A stretch of DNA of 64,000 bases from JAOTWJ01 sp036398175. GTDB lineage: Bacteria; Gemmatimonadota; Gemmatimonadetes; Gemmatimonadales; GWC2-71-9. Numbering within the stretch: the first letter of the stretch is position 1; the number at the start of each line of letters is the position of its first letter. The translations under genes and the position numbers were made by a program. Location: assembly GCA_036398175.1 (NCBI GenBank), contig DASWHL010000067.1, positions 1 through 64,000 on the forward strand. Reading direction: 5' to 3'. Shown here in pieces: positions 43,312 through 52,079 of this stretch. A model generated the notes under the pieces. That model was not told where the DNA came from. It saw only the letters and a program-made list of their open reading frames with translations, and searched no databases.

Positions 43312-44748
43312 ATGCGGAGGATGACGCTCCTGGCGTTGGCCTTGGCCGCCCTGGCCGCCTGCGCCGACGACCAGGGAACGGCCGGACCCGGGGACGCCAT
43401 GACGCGCGTCCTGCTGACGGACGCGCCGTTCCCGTTCGACCTGGTCCAAAGCGTGGATGTGCACATCGTGAGCATCGAGGCCGCGGCCACCTTCGATACC
43501 ACCGTGACCGTGGTCTGGACCCCTCTGGCTACGCCGGACCGGCGGTTCAACCTGCTCGAGCTGCAGGACGGGGAGACCGCGTTGCTCGGCGAAGCCGACG
43601 TGGTGGCCACCGACTACGCGGCGATCCGCATGGTGATCCGGACGGACCTGTCGGGCATCACGCTCACGGACGGCTCGAGCGCCACGGTGAACTGGATGGG
43701 GCCCGCGACGCAGACCATCCACACGGGTATCGAACAGCCCTTCTCCCTGACGGACGGTCCCTCCCAGGCGGACCTGATCATTGATTTCGACGTCGGCCGG
43801 TCGTTCGTCGTGGTGCAGACGGTCTGCGACTCGCTCAGCGGTGCCTGTGAGGACGCGAGACCCGCATTCCAGTTCCTGCCGTGGATCCGCGCCGTCAACG
43901 AGGACGCCACGGGGACCATCAGTGGCACCGTACGCGGGCCGATGGGCGACAACGAGGTCCTGGTCCCCGTCCCCTACGCCAACATCACGGTTTATCGGGG
44001 CATCAATTCGCTCGTCCTCGCGGCCACCGGCCGGGCCGACGACGAGGGCCGGTTCCGGATCCACTACGTGTCCGGTGGGGGCCCGTACGTGGTCGAAGCG
44101 CTGCCACCCGCCGGGGTGCCGGGGGGATACGGCTACGCGCGAGACGTCTACGTCACTCCGGGTGAGACCACCAACGTGGACGTGGGGCTCGGCTCCGGCG
44201 GTGGGACGGGCGAGGGGGGCGGGGCCCGTCTCGAGATTGCCGGACCCAACGAGGTGGCCATCGGCCAGTCCATCTATCTGTTCGCGTTCGTCTTCAACGA
44301 GAACGGTGACTCGGTGTTCGGTACCGCCGTCACGTGGCAGCAGTCGGATCCCGGCGTGGCGCGGCTCGATGGCAGCGGCTCCGCGATCCAGCTCACCGGC
44401 CTCGCTGCCGGGTCCACGTCGGTCATCGCGACGGCCGGCGACCTCATGGATTCGATCGTCGTCACCGTGGGGGGCGCCGCCGGTGCCGCCGTAGCCTCGG
44501 TCGAAGTGGCGCCCGCCACCGCGACCATCGCGGTGGGCGACAGCGTGGGCTTCCAGGCGGTGCTGCGGGATTCCACGGGACAGGTGCTCGGCAACCGGAC
44601 CGTGACCTGGAGCGTGGATGCGAGCCGCCTGAGCGTGATCGGCAGCTTCGGCCACTACCTCATCGTCCGGGCGACGGCGGCGGGCGCGACGGTCATCACG
44701 GCGACATCGGAAGGGAAAACAGGGACGGCGGCGGTGGCGGTGCAGTAG
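43312..44748 (+). CDS. Lipoprotein with DUF4382, carboxypeptidase-regulatory-like and Ig-like (BIG2) domains
   Basis: 478 residues. Lipoprotein signal MRRMTLLALALAALAAC (lipid Cys17). Residues about 30-185 match DUF4382 (VLLTDAPFPFDLVQSVDVHI at the start, FNLLELQDG in the middle). Then comes a carboxypeptidase-regulatory-like beta sandwich (about 200-295) with a Gly-rich linker (GSGGGTGEGGGA). Two bacterial Ig-like domains end in AGSTSVIATAGD and AGATVITATSEGK. Probably exported to the cell surface or periplasm as a binding or structural protein. The 3' end meets a long hairpin. Confidence 0.85.
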   Translation: MRRMTLLALALAALAACADDQGTAGPGDAMTRVLLTDAPFPFDLVQSVDVHIVSIEAAATFDTTVTVVWTPLATPDRRFNLLELQDGETALLGEADVVATDYAAIRMVIRTDLSGITLTDGSSATVNWMGPATQTIHTGIEQPFSLTDGPSQADLIIDFDVGRSFVVVQTVCDSLSGACEDARPAFQFLPWIRAVNEDATGTISGTVRGPMGDNEVLVPVPYANITVYRGINSLVLAATGRADDEGRFRIHYVSGGGPYVVEALPPAGVPGGYGYARDVYVTPGETTNVDVGLGSGGGTGEGGGARLEIAGPNEVAIGQSIYLFAFVFNENGDSVFGTAVTWQQSDPGVARLDGSGSAIQLTGLAAGSTSVIATAGDLMDSIVVTVGGAAGAAVASVEVAPATATIAVGDSVGFQAVLRDSTGQVLGNRTVTWSVDASRLSVIGSFGHYLIVRATAAGATVITATSEGKTGTAAVAVQ

Positions 44749-44808
44749 CGTGAAACGTGAAACGTGAAACGAAGTTGCGTCTTCACGTTTCACGTTTCAC
44801 GTTTCACG
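44749..44808. repeat. Long heptamer-built hairpin
   Basis: Left arm 44749-44774 and right arm 44781-44808 are built from CGTGAAA heptamers and their complement. They pair over 23 bp without mismatch, then a 2-nt bulge and 3 more pairs, with a 6-nt loop. It begins 1 nt after the DUF4382 stop and ends 2 nt before the next ATG. It could terminate the first transcript or sequester the next start. Confidence 0.85.
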
Positions 44809-44810
44809 AC

Positions 44811-45092
44811 ATGCATCTCTCGATCTGGCAGGGCCTCCGCGCCCGACTCCGCGCCGTGCAGGACATCTACGACGGGATCTTCCTGGTTCCGTACCGGGCC
44901 GAGATTCATCGCGAGTACCTCCGCCGCCGCGATCTGTTCCTTCTCCTCGGCTGTTCGGATCTGCTCGGCGTGCCCAATCCGGTGGCGTTCTACACGCTCG
45001 AGCTGTATCCGGAGTTGATCGAGGAATTCCACCAGTGGCATCTCCGGATGGGCATGCCGCACGCGCCGGACGGCGGGTTCCGGTGCTGCTGA
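44811..45092 (+). CDS. Small Cys-Cys-ending protein (cory-CC-star-like)
   Basis: 93 residues from ATG 44811; an upstream in-frame start would translate the hairpin. It ends GMPHAPDGGFRCC and stop. A C-terminal Cys-Cys and small size recall the 'cory-CC-star' proteins and, more loosely, the YbdD/YjiX proteins that accompany CstA transporters in enterobacteria. I recall these from family names rather than from an alignment. The ArsA-like start codon lies inside its last codons, and a CstA gene follows, which supports a role with that transporter. No membrane segment. Confidence 0.75.
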   Translation: MHLSIWQGLRARLRAVQDIYDGIFLVPYRAEIHREYLRRRDLFLLLGCSDLLGVPNPVAFYTLELYPELIEEFHQWHLRMGMPHAPDGGFRCC

Positions 45093-46063
45093 GCAACGCG
45101 CGGATCCTCTTCTTCGGTGGGAAGGGCGGGGTCGGGAAGACCACGCTGGCGGCGGCGTACGCGGTGGCGCTGGCGGACGCGGGCCGTCGCACGCTGCTCG
45201 TATCCACCGATCCGGCGCACTCCACGTCCGACGTCCTCGAAACCCCGCTCGGCCCCGATGCGCGCGAGGTGGCCGGCGCGCTCTGGGCCATCGAGGTGGA
45301 CCCCGACGAGGAGGCCGACCGGTACGTCGCGGACGTGAAGGCGCGCATCCGGGACTCGACCCCGCCTCGTCTGTGGGGTGAAGTGGAACGGCAGATTGAC
45401 CTGGCCAGGGTTTCCCCCGGGGCGCGGGAAGCCGCGCTGTTCGACCGCGTCGCGCGGATTCTGGATGGGGAGGCGCAGGACTTCGACCGCGTGGTCTTCG
45501 ATACCGCCCCGACCGGGCACACCCTCCAGCTCCTGTCGCTGCCGGAGATGATGCAGACGTGGATCGGGGGCCTGATCGGGCGGCGGAAGAAGCTGAATGC
45601 CGTGGGGCGGATGTGGAGGAATATCAGGGCGGACAGGGCGGACGAGGCGGTCAAGGCGGACGGTGAGGATCCGGTGCTGCGGGCGTTGGAGGCGCGGCAG
45701 GCGCGGTTCGTGCGGGCGCGGGCCACACTCACCGATCCGGCGACCACGGTCTTCCACTTCGTCGTGATCCCCGAACGGCTTCCCATCGTGGAGACCGAGC
45801 GCGCGGTGGCGACACTCGACCGTTACCGGATTCCGGTCGGGACCATCTTCGTCAACCAGGTCCTTCCAACCTCGGAAGACGGCGCGTTTCTGGAGCGGCG
45901 CCGCCAGCGGCAGCGCCCCTATCTGGACCAAATCGCGGCAACGTTCGGACGCCATCCCGTGGTCCACGTCCCCCTGCAAGCCCACGATGTCGTGGGCCTG
46001 GCCGCGCTGCGAGAACTGGCAGGGGTGATCCCGCTCCACCCCGCTCCATCCCGCCTATATTAG
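45083..46063 (+). CDS. ArsA/GET3-like P-loop ATPase
   Basis: 326 residues from GTG 45083, overlapping the previous gene by 10 nt; a longer start at 45035 is less likely. A single ArsA-type domain: Walker A GGKGGVGKTT with the signature Lys, switch I STDPAHSTSD, switch II VVFDTAPTGHTLQLL. There is a Lys/Arg-rich loop after GGLIGRRKKL. ArsA family members drive arsenite export or deliver tail-anchored membrane proteins as dimers. No arsenic genes are nearby, so a chaperone or targeting role for the neighbouring membrane transporter is more likely (inference). Confidence 0.88.
   Translation: MLLSNARILFFGGKGGVGKTTLAAAYAVALADAGRRTLLVSTDPAHSTSDVLETPLGPDAREVAGALWAIEVDPDEEADRYVADVKARIRDSTPPRLWGEVERQIDLARVSPGAREAALFDRVARILDGEAQDFDRVVFDTAPTGHTLQLLSLPEMMQTWIGGLIGRRKKLNAVGRMWRNIRADRADEAVKADGEDPVLRALEARQARFVRARATLTDPATTVFHFVVIPERLPIVETERAVATLDRYRIPVGTIFVNQVLPTSEDGAFLERRRQRQRPYLDQIAATFGRHPVVHVPLQAHDVVGLAALRELAGVIPLHPAPSRLY
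46056..46061 (+). promoter_or_regulatory. -10 element before cstA
   Basis: TATATT inside the last codons of the ATPase gene, 25 nt before the TTG start. It may give the transporter its own transcript. No clear -35. Confidence 0.35.
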
Positions 46064-46086
46064 CCCCGACCCCACAAGAGCCTCCC

Positions 46087-47844
46087 TTGAGCTCCATTGC
46101 GCTGCTCGTCGTCGGCCTGTCGGCTTTTCTCACGGGCTACCTCGTCTACTCCCGCTACATCGCGCGGTCCATCTACCGGCTGGATCCCGACTTCGTCACG
46201 CCCGCCCATCAATTCCAGGATGGTGTGGACTTCGTGCCGACCAACCGGCACGTGCTGTTCGGCCACCACTTCACCTCCGTGGCCGGGGCGGCGCCCATCG
46301 TGGGGCCCGCCATTGCGGTTATCTGGGGATGGCTGCCCGCGTTCCTCTGGGTGGTGCTGGGCACCATCTTCGCCGGGGCGGTGCACGACTTCGGGACCCT
46401 GTGGATCGCCACGCGGCACAAGGGCCAATCCATGGGCACGCTGGCGGAAACGATCGTCGGCGGACGGGCCCGGGTGCTGTTCCTGCTGATCATCTTCTTC
46501 CTGCTGCTGCTGGTGAACGCGGTGTTCGCGGTGGTGATCGCGAACCTGTTCATTGCCAATCCGGGTTCCGTGGCCCCGATCTGGAGCAGCCTGCTGGTAG
46601 CGCTGATCGTGGGCTTCCTGATCTATCGGACCCGGGCCGGGCTGCTCTGGCCCTCGCTCGGCGCCCTGCTGGTGCTGTACGCGATGATCTGGATCGGCCA
46701 GTACGTGCCCTTCTCGCTGCCCGACGTGTTTGGCTGGGCCCCGAGCGCCGCGCAGGTGACGGCGGCGGGCGGCGACGGGATGGCGGCCCAGGCGGCCGCG
46801 ACGACCGACGGGGTGCGTGCGGGGTGGGTGATCATCCTCTTCATCTACGCGTTCGTTGCCAGCGTGCTGCCGGTCTGGCTGCTGCTCCAGCCGCGCGACT
46901 ACGTGAACGGCCACCAGCTATTCGTGGCTCTCGGCATCATCGCGGTCGGCGTGGTCGTTACCAACCCGCCCGTAATCGCGCCCGCCATCAACACGCACCT
47001 GCCGAGCGACGCCCCGAGCTGGTTCCCGCTGCTGTTCATCACGATCGCGTGCGGCGCGATCAGCGGATTCCATGGGCTCGTGGCGTCGGGCACGTCCTGC
47101 AAGCAGCTCGACAAGGAGACGGATGCGCGCTACGTCGGCTACGGGGGCATGATTGGTGAGGGCGCCCTCGCGCTCACGTCCATCATCGCCACCACGGCGG
47201 GGTTTGCCGTGTTCGTGGGTCGCGAGGGCTGGCACGCCCACTACGCCACGTGGGCGAGCGCGTCCGCCGGCGCCACCACGGCGTTCGTGAACGGCGTGGG
47301 GGTGCTGGCCGAGGGCATCGGTATTCCGCATGCGGTAGCGACGATCTTCGCCGCCGTGGTCGTCATCAGCTTCGCGGCCACTACCATGGATACCGGCGTC
47401 CGGCTGCAGCGCTACATCGTCGGGGAGCTGGGCGCGCAGTACGGGGTGCGCATCGCGCAGAACCGCTGGGTGGCCACGCTGATCGCGGTCGTGAGCTGCG
47501 CGCTCCTTGCCCTGGGTCTCGACCGCGGGGCCGGCGGCATGCGGCTCTGGCCGCTGTTCGGCACCACCAACCAGCTCACGGCCGGGCTCTCCCTGCTGGT
47601 CGTCACGCTGTTCCTGGCCAGCCTGAAGCGTCGGATCTGGGTCACCGCCGTTCCCATGGCGTTCGTGCTGGTGATGACCACCTGGGCGATGGTGCTGAAC
47701 CTGATCCGGTACTGGACCGAGAGCCAGGTGCTGCTGCTCGGCGTGGGCGGGGCGATCTTCGTTTTGGAGCTGTGGCTGGTGTTCGAGGGCATCGCGGTGG
47801 TGCGGAGGGGACTGGGGCGAGCAGGCAAGCCGTCAACCGGCTGA
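46087..47844 (+). CDS. cstA: CstA-family peptide/pyruvate transporter
   Basis: 585 residues, TTG start. About 15 membrane helices. Family features: the N-terminal GYLVYSRYIARSIY, PTNRHVLFGHHFTSVAGAAPIVGPAIAV, GAVHDFGTLWIATRHKG, and GISGFHGLVASGTSCKQL-type segment (here AISGFHGLVASGTSCKQLDK). CstA and its relatives take up pyruvate or peptides, often under carbon limitation. It is the third gene of the set with the CC-ending protein and the ArsA-like ATPase. It converges with the GGDEF-EAL gene with 2 nt between stops. Confidence 0.92.
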   Translation: MSSIALLVVGLSAFLTGYLVYSRYIARSIYRLDPDFVTPAHQFQDGVDFVPTNRHVLFGHHFTSVAGAAPIVGPAIAVIWGWLPAFLWVVLGTIFAGAVHDFGTLWIATRHKGQSMGTLAETIVGGRARVLFLLIIFFLLLLVNAVFAVVIANLFIANPGSVAPIWSSLLVALIVGFLIYRTRAGLLWPSLGALLVLYAMIWIGQYVPFSLPDVFGWAPSAAQVTAAGGDGMAAQAAATTDGVRAGWVIILFIYAFVASVLPVWLLLQPRDYVNGHQLFVALGIIAVGVVVTNPPVIAPAINTHLPSDAPSWFPLLFITIACGAISGFHGLVASGTSCKQLDKETDARYVGYGGMIGEGALALTSIIATTAGFAVFVGREGWHAHYATWASASAGATTAFVNGVGVLAEGIGIPHAVATIFAAVVVISFAATTMDTGVRLQRYIVGELGAQYGVRIAQNRWVATLIAVVSCALLALGLDRGAGGMRLWPLFGTTNQLTAGLSLLVVTLFLASLKRRIWVTAVPMAFVLVMTTWAMVLNLIRYWTESQVLLLGVGGAIFVLELWLVFEGIAVVRRGLGRAGKPSTG

Positions 47845-47846
47845 TC

Positions 47847-49610
47847 TCACCCGAGCTCCGCGCGCAGGCGCGCCGTTGCCGCGTCGGGCTCGAGCGGCCG
47901 GGCGAAGAAATAGCCCTGGGCCCAGTCGCACCCCAGCTCCCGCAGGCGCACGGCGTGACGCTCGGTCTCGACGCCCTCGGCCACGACCTTGGCCTTCTTG
48001 TCGCCCGCCAGCTCGATGATCATGCGGACGATGTCCCAGCCGTCGGTGCCGCCGCCGGTGGGCAGGAACGAGCGGTCAATCTTGAGCACGTCGAAGTCGA
48101 ACCGCTGGATGTAGCTCAACGACGAGTAGCCGGTGCCGAAGTCGTCAATGACCACGCTGATCCCCGCCTCCCGCAGGCGCCGCAGAATGGCGATCTGCGC
48201 GTCCGCGTCATCCATCAGCATGCTCTCGGTCACCTCGAGCTTGAGGAACCGTGGGGGGAGCGCCGCGGCGGCGAGCACCTCGAGGATGCGCTCCACGAGC
48301 CGGGGCTGGCGCAGCTGCCGGACGGAGAGATTCACGCTGACGGCGACCTCGTTGGCCGGGAACTCGGCGCGCCAGGCGGTCAGCTGGCGGCACGTTTCCT
48401 CGAGCATCCACCAGCCCATGGGCACCACGAGGCCCGTGTCTTCGGCCGCGGGGATGAAGTCGGCCGGCGGGATCATCCCGCGGTCGTGGTGTTGCCAGCG
48501 GACCAGCGCCTCGAAGGCCACCGTCCGGCCGGAGCCGAGGTCCACGATCGGCTGGTAGACCGCACGGAACTCCTCCTCGTCGAGGGCCTTCCGCAGATCC
48601 GTCTCGAGCTGGAGGCGCTGGGTTGCCCGGCGGCGCACCGTCTCCTCGAACACGCCGTACAGACTCCGGCCGGCGGCCCGCGCGGAGTACATGGCCGCGC
48701 GCGCGTCCTTGAGGTACTGCTCCGCGTCCACGAGCGCGCTCCCGCCATACGCGACACCGATCGTGGGCGTGAGATAGACCTCGCGTCCCTGGAGCGCATA
48801 CGGCGCGTCGAGCCCGGCGATGACCCGCTCGGCCACGGTCGCCGCGTCGCCCGGTGTGCGCAGGGCGTCCAGCAGGATGGCGAACTCGTCGCCCGCGAGC
48901 CGCGCCGCGACGTCGTTGGGTCGGATGGCCAACCGGAGACGCTCGGCGACCTCGGTCAGGATCGTGTCCCCGGCGTCGTGGCCGAGACCTTCGTTGATCA
49001 GCTTGAAGCGGGCGAAGTCCAGATGCAGGACCGCGAAGTGGTACTCCGCGTGCCGCTCGGCCCGCCGGGTGGCCCGCGACACCAGCTCCAGAAAGAAGGT
49101 CCGGTTCGCGAGGTCGGTGAGCGGATCGTGCAGGGAGCCCGCGGCCTCCGCGGCGCGGAGCCGTTGCTCGTCGGTCACGTCTTCACAGACGGTCACGAAT
49201 CCCTGGAGCTTGCCCTCGGCATCTCTGACCAGATCCGTGCGCAGCCGCACCGGGAACACGCTCCCGTCCTTCCGGATGTTCATCCCCTCGCGCCGCCAGC
49301 TCTTGAGGCTCGGCAGCTCCCCGGTCGTCACCGTTTTCCGGGCGGTCGGAGGGGCGAACACGTTCCCGAGCCTGCCCACCAGTTCGTCCGGCGTCCACCC
49401 ATGCATGGCGGCGTCCGCCGGATTCGTGTACACGATGGTGCCATCCGAATCGGTCACCGTGACGCCAAGCTGCATCGCGTCCAGCACCGGGCGCAGCTCG
49501 TCCGGCGGAGCGGGGGTATCCGCCGTGGGCCCCCGGCGCCGGCTCCAGAGCCAGACCGCGACGCCGCCCACCGCCGCCCCGCCCGCCACCAGCGTCAGCT
49601 CAGCGAGCAT
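47847..49610 (-). CDS. Membrane-anchored PAS-GGDEF-EAL protein
   Basis: 587 residues: an N-terminal membrane anchor (LVAGGAAVGGVAVWLW), a PAS domain about 38-150, GGDEF about 160-320, EAL about 335-580. The cyclase motif is AGDEF (239-243) rather than GGDEF, so cyclase activity is doubtful although AGDEF can work in some proteins. The EAL part keeps FEALVRW, VTESMLM, DDFGTGYSSL and AEGVE, so c-di-GMP phosphodiesterase activity is expected. Input is through the PAS domain, ligand unknown. Confidence 0.92.
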   Translation of the reverse strand: MLAELTLVAGGAAVGGVAVWLWSRRRGPTADTPAPPDELRPVLDAMQLGVTVTDSDGTIVYTNPADAAMHGWTPDELVGRLGNVFAPPTARKTVTTGELPSLKSWRREGMNIRKDGSVFPVRLRTDLVRDAEGKLQGFVTVCEDVTDEQRLRAAEAAGSLHDPLTDLANRTFFLELVSRATRRAERHAEYHFAVLHLDFARFKLINEGLGHDAGDTILTEVAERLRLAIRPNDVAARLAGDEFAILLDALRTPGDAATVAERVIAGLDAPYALQGREVYLTPTIGVAYGGSALVDAEQYLKDARAAMYSARAAGRSLYGVFEETVRRRATQRLQLETDLRKALDEEEFRAVYQPIVDLGSGRTVAFEALVRWQHHDRGMIPPADFIPAAEDTGLVVPMGWWMLEETCRQLTAWRAEFPANEVAVSVNLSVRQLRQPRLVERILEVLAAAALPPRFLKLEVTESMLMDDADAQIAILRRLREAGISVVIDDFGTGYSSLSYIQRFDFDVLKIDRSFLPTGGGTDGWDIVRMIIELAGDKKAKVVAEGVETERHAVRLRELGCDWAQGYFFARPLEPDAATARLRAELG

Positions 49611-49730
49611 GGCGGGGCGAGCGAAGGGAACGGCTGCACGCGCGGGAGGGCGGTGTCATGAGGGGCAAAGATGCGCCGTGGTTTAGCGCGGGGCCAGTCT
49701 GGGGGACACCCAACACCATTCCTCCATCAC

Positions 49731-51851
49731 CTACCCGCTCGGCTGCCCGCCACCCCGGGACTCCTGTCCCTCAGCGCTGTTTCTGATCTTCCAGAGGCTG
49801 GGGAAGTAGTAGCTCAGCGTCATGAAGGCGCCGCCGAAGCCCAGGAACAAGAGGATCCGCCAGATGGGTTCCACCTGTGCGAGGTCCACGATGAAGAGCT
49901 TGACCACCACGGCGGCGAACGTGGCGAGTGCCATCCGGCGGAGCCCGGTGTGGTTCATCCGGAACCCCGTGACCAGCAGGGTCATGCCGTAGAGGCCCCA
50001 CGACACGGTCACCCACGCGTGGCCGGCCGGCAAGCGGCTCAACTCGTGCCAGAGCCATCCCAGGAACAGCACGTGGACGATGGCCGCGTACACCTCCGCC
50101 TGGTTGCGATGGGTGAGTCCACGCGCCGCCACCAGGGCCGCGCCCAGCGTGCCAAGGTGCAGGGCCGCCGGCAGATTGAAAACCGCCACGCCGGGTGTCT
50201 CGCCCGCCCCGAGTCGAACGGCCAACCACAGCGCGGTGACGGCGAACAGGCCATGGGCGAACATCTCGATCGCCCGGTCCTGCCATTGCCGGCCGAGCCG
50301 CACCGCCGCGCCGGCCAGCACGCTCCAGCCAAGGAGGACGACCGCGTCGCCGCCCGGCAGCGCGGGCAGCTCCCGGCGGAGCCACAGCGCGATCGCCGTG
50401 AAGATCGCGACGCGGTAGACTTGCCGCTCGCGGCCATCGAGCGCCCAGGTCCCCGCCACCGCGAGCCCGATGACCAGGGCGTCGGTGACCGACGCATACG
50501 TGCCCGTGACGCCCTGGATGAGGCGGATCGCAAGCCAGGCCCCGACGACCGCGCCGACCAGGTGTGCCGAGACGCGGACCAGCCGGTCGCCGGTGCGACG
50601 GGCCATCCAGAACAGCGCCGTTGATTCCACCATCCACGTGAGGAGCAAGGTGTGCCCCACGAACAGCTGCTGGAGCGCGATGGCGACCAGCACCGCGGCG
50701 GCGACGGCGTGGACGGACGCGAGCGTGTCGTCCACCAGCCGACCCCGCAGGTGCCACCACGTTGCTCCCCACACGACGGCGCCGCCGGCCGCGATGGCCG
50801 CGGCAAGTGCGTCCGCCGGTGTCCAGATCGCCGTGGTGACGAAGAACGCGATGAGCGGGGTGGAGAGTGCGAGCGCCTGCGGCCCGCGGTCCCGCAGGCT
50901 TCCCACCGGCTTGCCCACCACCCGCTCGATCGGTGCGAGCGACGGTGTGGGCCAGCGCGCGGGATCGGTCGTCGCGAGCTGCTCGCGCAGCACCGGCACG
51001 CCCCAGTACGCCAGGACCGCGGTCACGACCGCGAGTTGCAGCGCCCACTGGTCCATCAGGCTGGCGGCCGTCTGGGCGAGGAGCGCGAAGAGACCGATGG
51101 CCAGCACCCACCAGCCGCCTCCGACGATGGTCCACAGCAGAGAGCGCCAGCCCTTGCGCAGGTAGATCCCGGCCCCGCCGGCCAGCACGGCGGCCTCGTA
51201 GCCGGCAAGCCGGGCGACCGACCCGGAGTCCGTGGACAGAAGGAACGGAGTCGCCAGCCCGCCCAGGGCGCCGAGCACGCCGAGCGCCGCCTCGTCTGTG
51301 GTCCAGCCGGCCCAGAGCGTATAGACCGTTACGGCGATCAGAAACGCCAGGGCCGGACCGTACGAGACGAGCTGGAACATCTGGAACGCGGCGTACCCGG
51401 TGATGTAGAACGTGGCGGACGCGCCCCCCAGGGCGATGGCGCCGAACCAGCGCCGGTCGTGTCGCACGCGCAGTCCGACCACCACGAGCGTCAGGCCCAG
51501 CGCGAGGCCGAGTCCCACGCGGATTCCGGGCGTGAGCCACCCCTCGTCCACCGCGTACTTGAACAGGAACGCGACGCCGAGGAGGAGCAGACCGATCCCG
51601 GCGCGGCTCAGCCACCAAGTCGTGCCCTTTCCCTCGAACGCCTGTCGGATCGAGTCCGTGATGATGTCCTCGCGCACGGCAGCGGCGGTGGAGATCGGGG
51701 GGCGAGGCCGCCGTGGTGCCGACGGACCGGCGGCCGGCGCGTCCCGGCGCGCCGTGGCATCGAGGAAGTTGTTGACGACGCGCTCGAGCCGGCCCAGCCG
51801 CGCCTCGAGATCGTCGAGGCGGGCCTCGATTGACCGTTGTTCGTCCGGCAT
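49731..51851 (-). CDS. DUF2339 polytopic membrane protein
   Basis: 706 residues. A short coiled coil (IEARLDDLEARLGRLERVVN) comes first, then TTWWLSRAGIGLLLLGVAFLFKYAVDEGWL, which is the hallmark start of DUF2339 proteins, then some 18-20 membrane helices to MTLSYYFPSLWK. Function unknown in the family; an envelope role is often proposed. Downstream of the glycosidase gene on the same strand, 228 nt apart. Confidence 0.88.
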   Translation of the reverse strand: MPDEQRSIEARLDDLEARLGRLERVVNNFLDATARRDAPAAGPSAPRRPRPPISTAAAVREDIITDSIRQAFEGKGTTWWLSRAGIGLLLLGVAFLFKYAVDEGWLTPGIRVGLGLALGLTLVVVGLRVRHDRRWFGAIALGGASATFYITGYAAFQMFQLVSYGPALAFLIAVTVYTLWAGWTTDEAALGVLGALGGLATPFLLSTDSGSVARLAGYEAAVLAGGAGIYLRKGWRSLLWTIVGGGWWVLAIGLFALLAQTAASLMDQWALQLAVVTAVLAYWGVPVLREQLATTDPARWPTPSLAPIERVVGKPVGSLRDRGPQALALSTPLIAFFVTTAIWTPADALAAAIAAGGAVVWGATWWHLRGRLVDDTLASVHAVAAAVLVAIALQQLFVGHTLLLTWMVESTALFWMARRTGDRLVRVSAHLVGAVVGAWLAIRLIQGVTGTYASVTDALVIGLAVAGTWALDGRERQVYRVAIFTAIALWLRRELPALPGGDAVVLLGWSVLAGAAVRLGRQWQDRAIEMFAHGLFAVTALWLAVRLGAGETPGVAVFNLPAALHLGTLGAALVAARGLTHRNQAEVYAAIVHVLFLGWLWHELSRLPAGHAWVTVSWGLYGMTLLVTGFRMNHTGLRRMALATFAAVVVKLFIVDLAQVEPIWRILLFLGFGGAFMTLSYYFPSLWKIRNSAEGQESRGGGQPSG

Positions 51852-52079
51852 ATGCGCCTCCCTGCGCCAACGTGCGGCCCTTCAACCGGCGAGGCAACCC
51901 CCTGCCGCCATTCCCAGCGGACTCCTCGCCGCCGGCACCTCGAGGACGTTCGGTCGCCAGCATGACGGCGCCGTGCTCGGCGCGGCCCCACTCCAGGGTG
52001 AGGCCGGCGGCGCGGTAGCCCTTGGCCACGATCGGAGTGTCCTCGCCCTTCCCGAAGGCCCCGACGTGCACGCAACGGG
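51852..52079 (-). other. Spacer between glycosidase and DUF2339 gene
   Basis: Nothing certain. A frame from GTG 52071 (VHVGAFGKGEDTPIVAKGYR) has no stop before it enters the DUF2339 gene out of frame. It could be a lost small gene, but I do not recognise it. Confidence 0.25.

Noticed and set aside
45035..45082. Longer start for the ArsA-like ATPase
   Set aside because: The extra residues (MASPDGHAARAG) are unlike the family, whose N-terminus begins just before the P-loop. The GTG at 45083 gives the usual layout.
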